A stretch of DNA of 64,000 bases. It comes from Patella vulgata. Taxonomy: Eukaryota > Mollusca > Gastropoda > Patellidae. Location of the stretch: positions 17,311,501 through 17,375,500 of the forward strand of contig NC_065886.2 in NCBI RefSeq assembly GCF_932274485.2, read 5' to 3'. The notes beneath the pieces are model-generated. The model was given only the letters and a program-made list of their open reading frames with translations. It did no database searches and was not told where the DNA came from. The position numbers and the translations under genes are program-made. Shown piece after piece: positions 60,725-64,000 of the stretch (position 1 is its first letter; every line of letters starts with the position of its first letter).

Positions 60725-60860
60725 ACAAATAGTCCGGTGGCTGAAGGGGGGGGGGGGGTATCGCCACCCGAGCTGTGAATTTATGAGACCAAGTTTTTCT
60801 AGACCAATTTTTTGCGTATTTTCCGAATCTGGGTGGTGATCAGGCGTTTGGGGGGGGGGG
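60725..60860 (+). repeat. Dispersed repeat X, copy 1
   Basis: TAGTCCGGTGGCTGAAGG, GAGCTGTGAATTTATGAGAC and TCTAGACCAATTTTT match, inverted, the two halves of the copy at 62725-63235. G runs sit near both sides. Confidence 0.7.
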
Positions 60861-61264
60861 GGGGGCGTTTTCGAGATATGGGGGTCCAATGTCTACAATT
60901 GGGGGAAAATGTGATTATGTTGACATAAATGATGATCATGTTATATATTAATAAAACATACATTTGTAGGACTGTCCATCTCTAAAGATAAAGAAGTTTA
61001 TATGATGCCCCTGGACAACTACTTTGATTTGTGGGGAGGTGGGGTGGGTGGTTGCTAGTGTGCGTGTGTGTGTGTGTGGGGGGGGGATTGGCGGGAAATG
61101 GATTTTCTTAGAGCTTGATGAAACATCTCTAAATGTTTATAAGATTCCCATTATGAGGGGCTGGGTGCCCGTTGGGGCTGGCGGGGGGAGGGGGGGCAAC
61201 ATGTGTTTTTGTGGACAGAAATTATTTGGTTCAAAATTGAGCTTAAAAGTGGTTTCTCGTTAGT

Positions 61265-62505
61265 ATATTCGTTCAGTACCTATTTCGTCATTCAATATAT
61301 TAAATTATAATGGTACTTTTCAAGAGATCTGGAGATGTTTAGAGACATGTTTAGATATTAGTTTATTCTTAGTCTTCATCAGAAGATTCAAAATCAAAGT
61401 TCATAATATGAGCGGGATAAATATCTTCTTCGTTGCTGACCAACAGCTCGCATATATCCTTTGGATATGCTTCAGATACCGATTCACATTGTAAATCTTC
61501 ATTCCAGCCATGTAGAAAAAGACCACTACGGCAAGTTGGTAATAAAGAAAATTAATGTCTGTTATTTTTTCATCCAGAAAATCTTTCTTCTAGTGTCATC
61601 TACTGATGTAAGTCGTCTTCCGCGATATTTTCTACCTTTGCCCGTTTCATTATCGATCAAAATGTGTATATTTGGATCATTGTTTGCGAGGAGAATGATT
61701 GGGATGTCTATTTCGCCCGACCAAGAACGCAAAATACAATTTGTTTCAGCGCCTCCATATTTGCAATCCGAAGAGGGGTAATTAAGCTATTTTGGTGTCC
61801 TCGTGGTTTGTTGTCAGGTCTAGGATGTTCTCGACACTTTCAATACTAATCTTGATATATTTTTTGATCCAATCAAGATTAGTATTGAAAGTGTCGATAA
61901 TATCTTGGCCTACATGCCTTCAGTGGTAATGACTATCTGTCCTTTTTCTAACTTTCTAGCAATTTTTAAAGAGCTGGGGCAGACAAATGATGTTTCTGGT
62001 GACGTAATTGCTGGTTTAAAAAAAAATGTTTGTGAAATGCGACTTACATCAGCAGATGACACTAGAAAAAAAAAATTCTGGAGGAATTTTAATTGTGATG
62101 AAAAATAACTAACCCTTCTTTCTTTATTACCATCTTGTTAAGTCGTCTTTTGCTGTACATTAAACGCAACAATTATGTTGAAACAATATGGAGGCGGGCT
62201 GCAAAACCAATGATCGAACAAGATAGCCCTGCGATACAAGGCTGGAATGAAGATTTACAATGTGAATGGGTATCTGGAGCATATCCAAAAGATATATACG
62301 AGCTGCTGATTAGCCATCAAGAAGATATTTATCACTTTCAAATTTTATGAACTTTGATTTTGAATCTTCTTATGAAGACTAAGAATCAACTAATATCTAA
62401 ACATGTCTCTAATTTACAGTGGGGTTTTTTATGTACATTTCCAGATCTCTTGAAAAGTACCATTATAATTTAATATTTGGAATGACGAAATTGGTACTGA
62501 ACAAA
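61265..62505. repeat. 1.2-kb imperfect palindrome with two inverted decayed coding copies
   Basis: Left arm 61265-61856 and right arm 61872-62505 are inverted and diverged, with a perfect 26-bp core (61831-61856 and 61872-61897) around a 15-nt loop. The right arm, plus strand, reads MRLTSADDTRKKKFWRNFN, then NNYVETIWRRAAKPMIEQ and GWNEDLQCEWVSGAYPKDIY. The left arm, minus strand, reads RLTSVDDTR and GWNEDLQCESVSEAYPKDIC and ends NFDFESSDED. The I-W-R-R-A...G-W pattern resembles a family of uncharacterised, often duplicated invertebrate proteins. Both copies are broken. Confidence 0.75.
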
Positions 62506-62514
62506 AAAGTAATC

Positions 62515-62650
62515 TGAGGTCGTGTCAGGGGTCATATGAGCGGCTTTTGGCCCTATGATTAATCAATCACCGATGACGTTTCTAGGGGTTTACCCACAGA
62601 AAACGTCAAGAACAGACCATTTCATTGGCTAATTCCTCACATCAACTAGA
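62515..62650 (+). mobile_element. MULE-like MITE, internal fragment
   Basis: CGTGTCAGGGGTCATATGAG, GGGGTTTACCCACAG and GACCATTTCATTGGC match the interior of 54214-54582. Confidence 0.65.
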
Positions 62651-62724
62651 CTGCCTGACGAGAAAACACATTCCAGGTCTATTACATTCCCCCTCACCCC
62701 AACTGTAGACATGGGACCATCACC

Positions 62725-63235
62725 CACCATATCTAGAAAAAGGCCCCCTCAAACGTAAGATCACCAAACAGATTCTGAATCTACGCTAAAAATTGGTCTA
62801 GAAATGAAATGAAATGGGGTTGTGCTCCGAACTGGGCTATTGAAGACGGGCATACAGTGTGCTATGAGGGAAATTTCGCCCGGACAGCGGCACTACGGCC
62901 TACTCTTATATCGAATTCCAACTGTCAAGGGATCTTTTACGTGCACGCCAATGTGTACACGGGACCTCGGTTTTTCGTACCATCCGAACGACTAGACGGC
63001 TGTCCTTGTCAGGCCCTGGATAACTGACAAGGAGGAACCACGCCGGAAAATCTGGATGAACTTTCTCGGCCAATGCAGGGATCGAACACCCGACCTCCAG
63101 GCTAGCGAGCCAGCGTCTTACCCACTTAGCCACGTGATCCCAACTAAATGGTCTAGAAAAACTAGGTCTCATAAATTCACAGCTCGGATGGCGATTCCCC
63201 CTCTTCAGCCACACCGGACTAAAAATGCGTGACCC
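62725..63235 (-). repeat. Dispersed repeat X, copy 2, split by a SINE
   Basis: 62725-62804 and 63149-63235 together match 60725-60860 in inverse orientation (AGATTCTGAATC..., CTCATAAATTCACAGCTC, CAGCCACACCGGACTA). Confidence 0.7.
62805..63148 (-). mobile_element. SINE-A, nearly full, with 11-bp target duplication
   Basis: TGGTCTAGAAA flanks both sides (62794-62804, 63149-63159). On the minus strand the A box (GCTAAGTGGGTAAGACGC, near 63112-63130) and B box (GTGTTCGATCCC, near 63079-63091) are intact. The body matches 27674-27993. Confidence 0.92.
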
Positions 63236-64000
63236 CTATAAGGCTTGAAATTAGAAGTATATAACTACGATTCGGATGAAATGAATTTCATACTCATGTC
63301 TTTATTTCAGGGCAGTTATTGCTTTTTTCCAAGACGCGGACCTTAAGTCTTTAATGTGCATGGCGACATGTATAGTAATATATATATATTTGCCTGAAGA
63401 AGCTTAATAAAGCGGAAAGTACGCGCAAAAACCTAGGTTTTTTTCCTAAAACATCTTTATTTCGATATATATATATTTAAGACATTTAATATACATGACA
63501 TTACAAACCTGATTTGTTAAACAAATGACTTGTGTTGGATTTATTAACTTATCACGAATATTAATAATTGTAAAAGTGTCATAGAAAAACACAGTCATTA
63601 AACTAACTACGGTGTAGTTTATCACGTATGTAATGTCAGTATACATTATATAGAATGTATAATCAACTTCGTACGTCAAACAATAAAATGTTCTGGTTGT
63701 TAACGAGGAAAGTGTGTTTATTATTTCAGGCGATGCGCTAAATCGGGACCGTGGTGCAAATTGGTATTACACGTAAAAGATCCATGTTGGTTCGAATTCG
63801 GATAGAGGGTGAAAAAACACCGATGTCCACTAAAGCGGTTGTCATGCAAAATAAAATCAATAGGGTTCATATTCTCATTGTGTCAATGCTACACATCGAA
63901 TCAGAAAAATAAATATGTTCAAAACTGTAGCCTCTATCGCGTTCACATTTCACATTAGTTGGTGGAGGGGGGGGGGGTAATTTCGGGACGGAATTTTAAT
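63236..64000. other. No supported feature to the window end
   Basis: AT-rich, with TA runs near 63380 and 63466 and a G run at 63968-63977. Nothing coding is recognised. Confidence 0.5.

Overview
The window is animal nuclear DNA: AT-rich and gene-poor, with short GT-AG exons scattered through repeats. A Pif-like shell-matrix gene (chitin-binding modules followed by a laminin-G-like domain) points to a shelled mollusc, probably a gastropod. That placement is inference from gene content. I had no database, so all homology statements rest on motif recognition.

Layout. 1-1620 is an irregular tandem repeat. 2115-23489 (+) holds 37 consecutive exons of one very large gene. The reading frame closes across all 36 junctions and gives about 2,417 residues of some 19 tandem fibronectin-III-like modules, one galactose-binding-like domain and one Cys-rich segment. 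The 5' end lies off the window. Its introns carry MITEs, a foldback element, SINE and LINE pieces, and several small tandem duplications that copy splice junctions. 23490-37800 has no convincing host gene. It holds a 5'-truncated LINE (24741-27330), a Tc1-like transposase relic, SINEs, and nested hAT-like and TTAA-flanked elements.

37821-52349 (-) is a second gene of 8 exons and 721 codons: signal peptide, Pro/Thr/Val-rich region, CBM14, a second Cys-rich chitin-binding-like module with an Asp/Glu/Ser/Asn tail, a Pif-type 4-Cys module, then a laminin-G-like domain over three exons. It lacks the VWA domain of classical Pif. A stop codon and two AATAAA signals lie just inside intron 4, so a short secreted form ending in the acidic tail is possible. 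A small Arg/Ser-rich ORF (39612-40175, +) is nested antisense in intron 6.

52350-64000 has no recognised intact host gene. It holds TTAA-type, hAT-type (8-bp target duplication) and MULE-like (9-bp target duplication) MITEs, LINE fragments, SINEs, a minisatellite with a dyad in each unit, and a 1.2-kb imperfect palindrome carrying two inverted, decayed copies of an unidentified coding segment.

The two main genes look extracellular: one probably a large adhesive or matrix protein, the other probably a chitin-associated shell-matrix protein. Nothing in the sequence shows that they act together.
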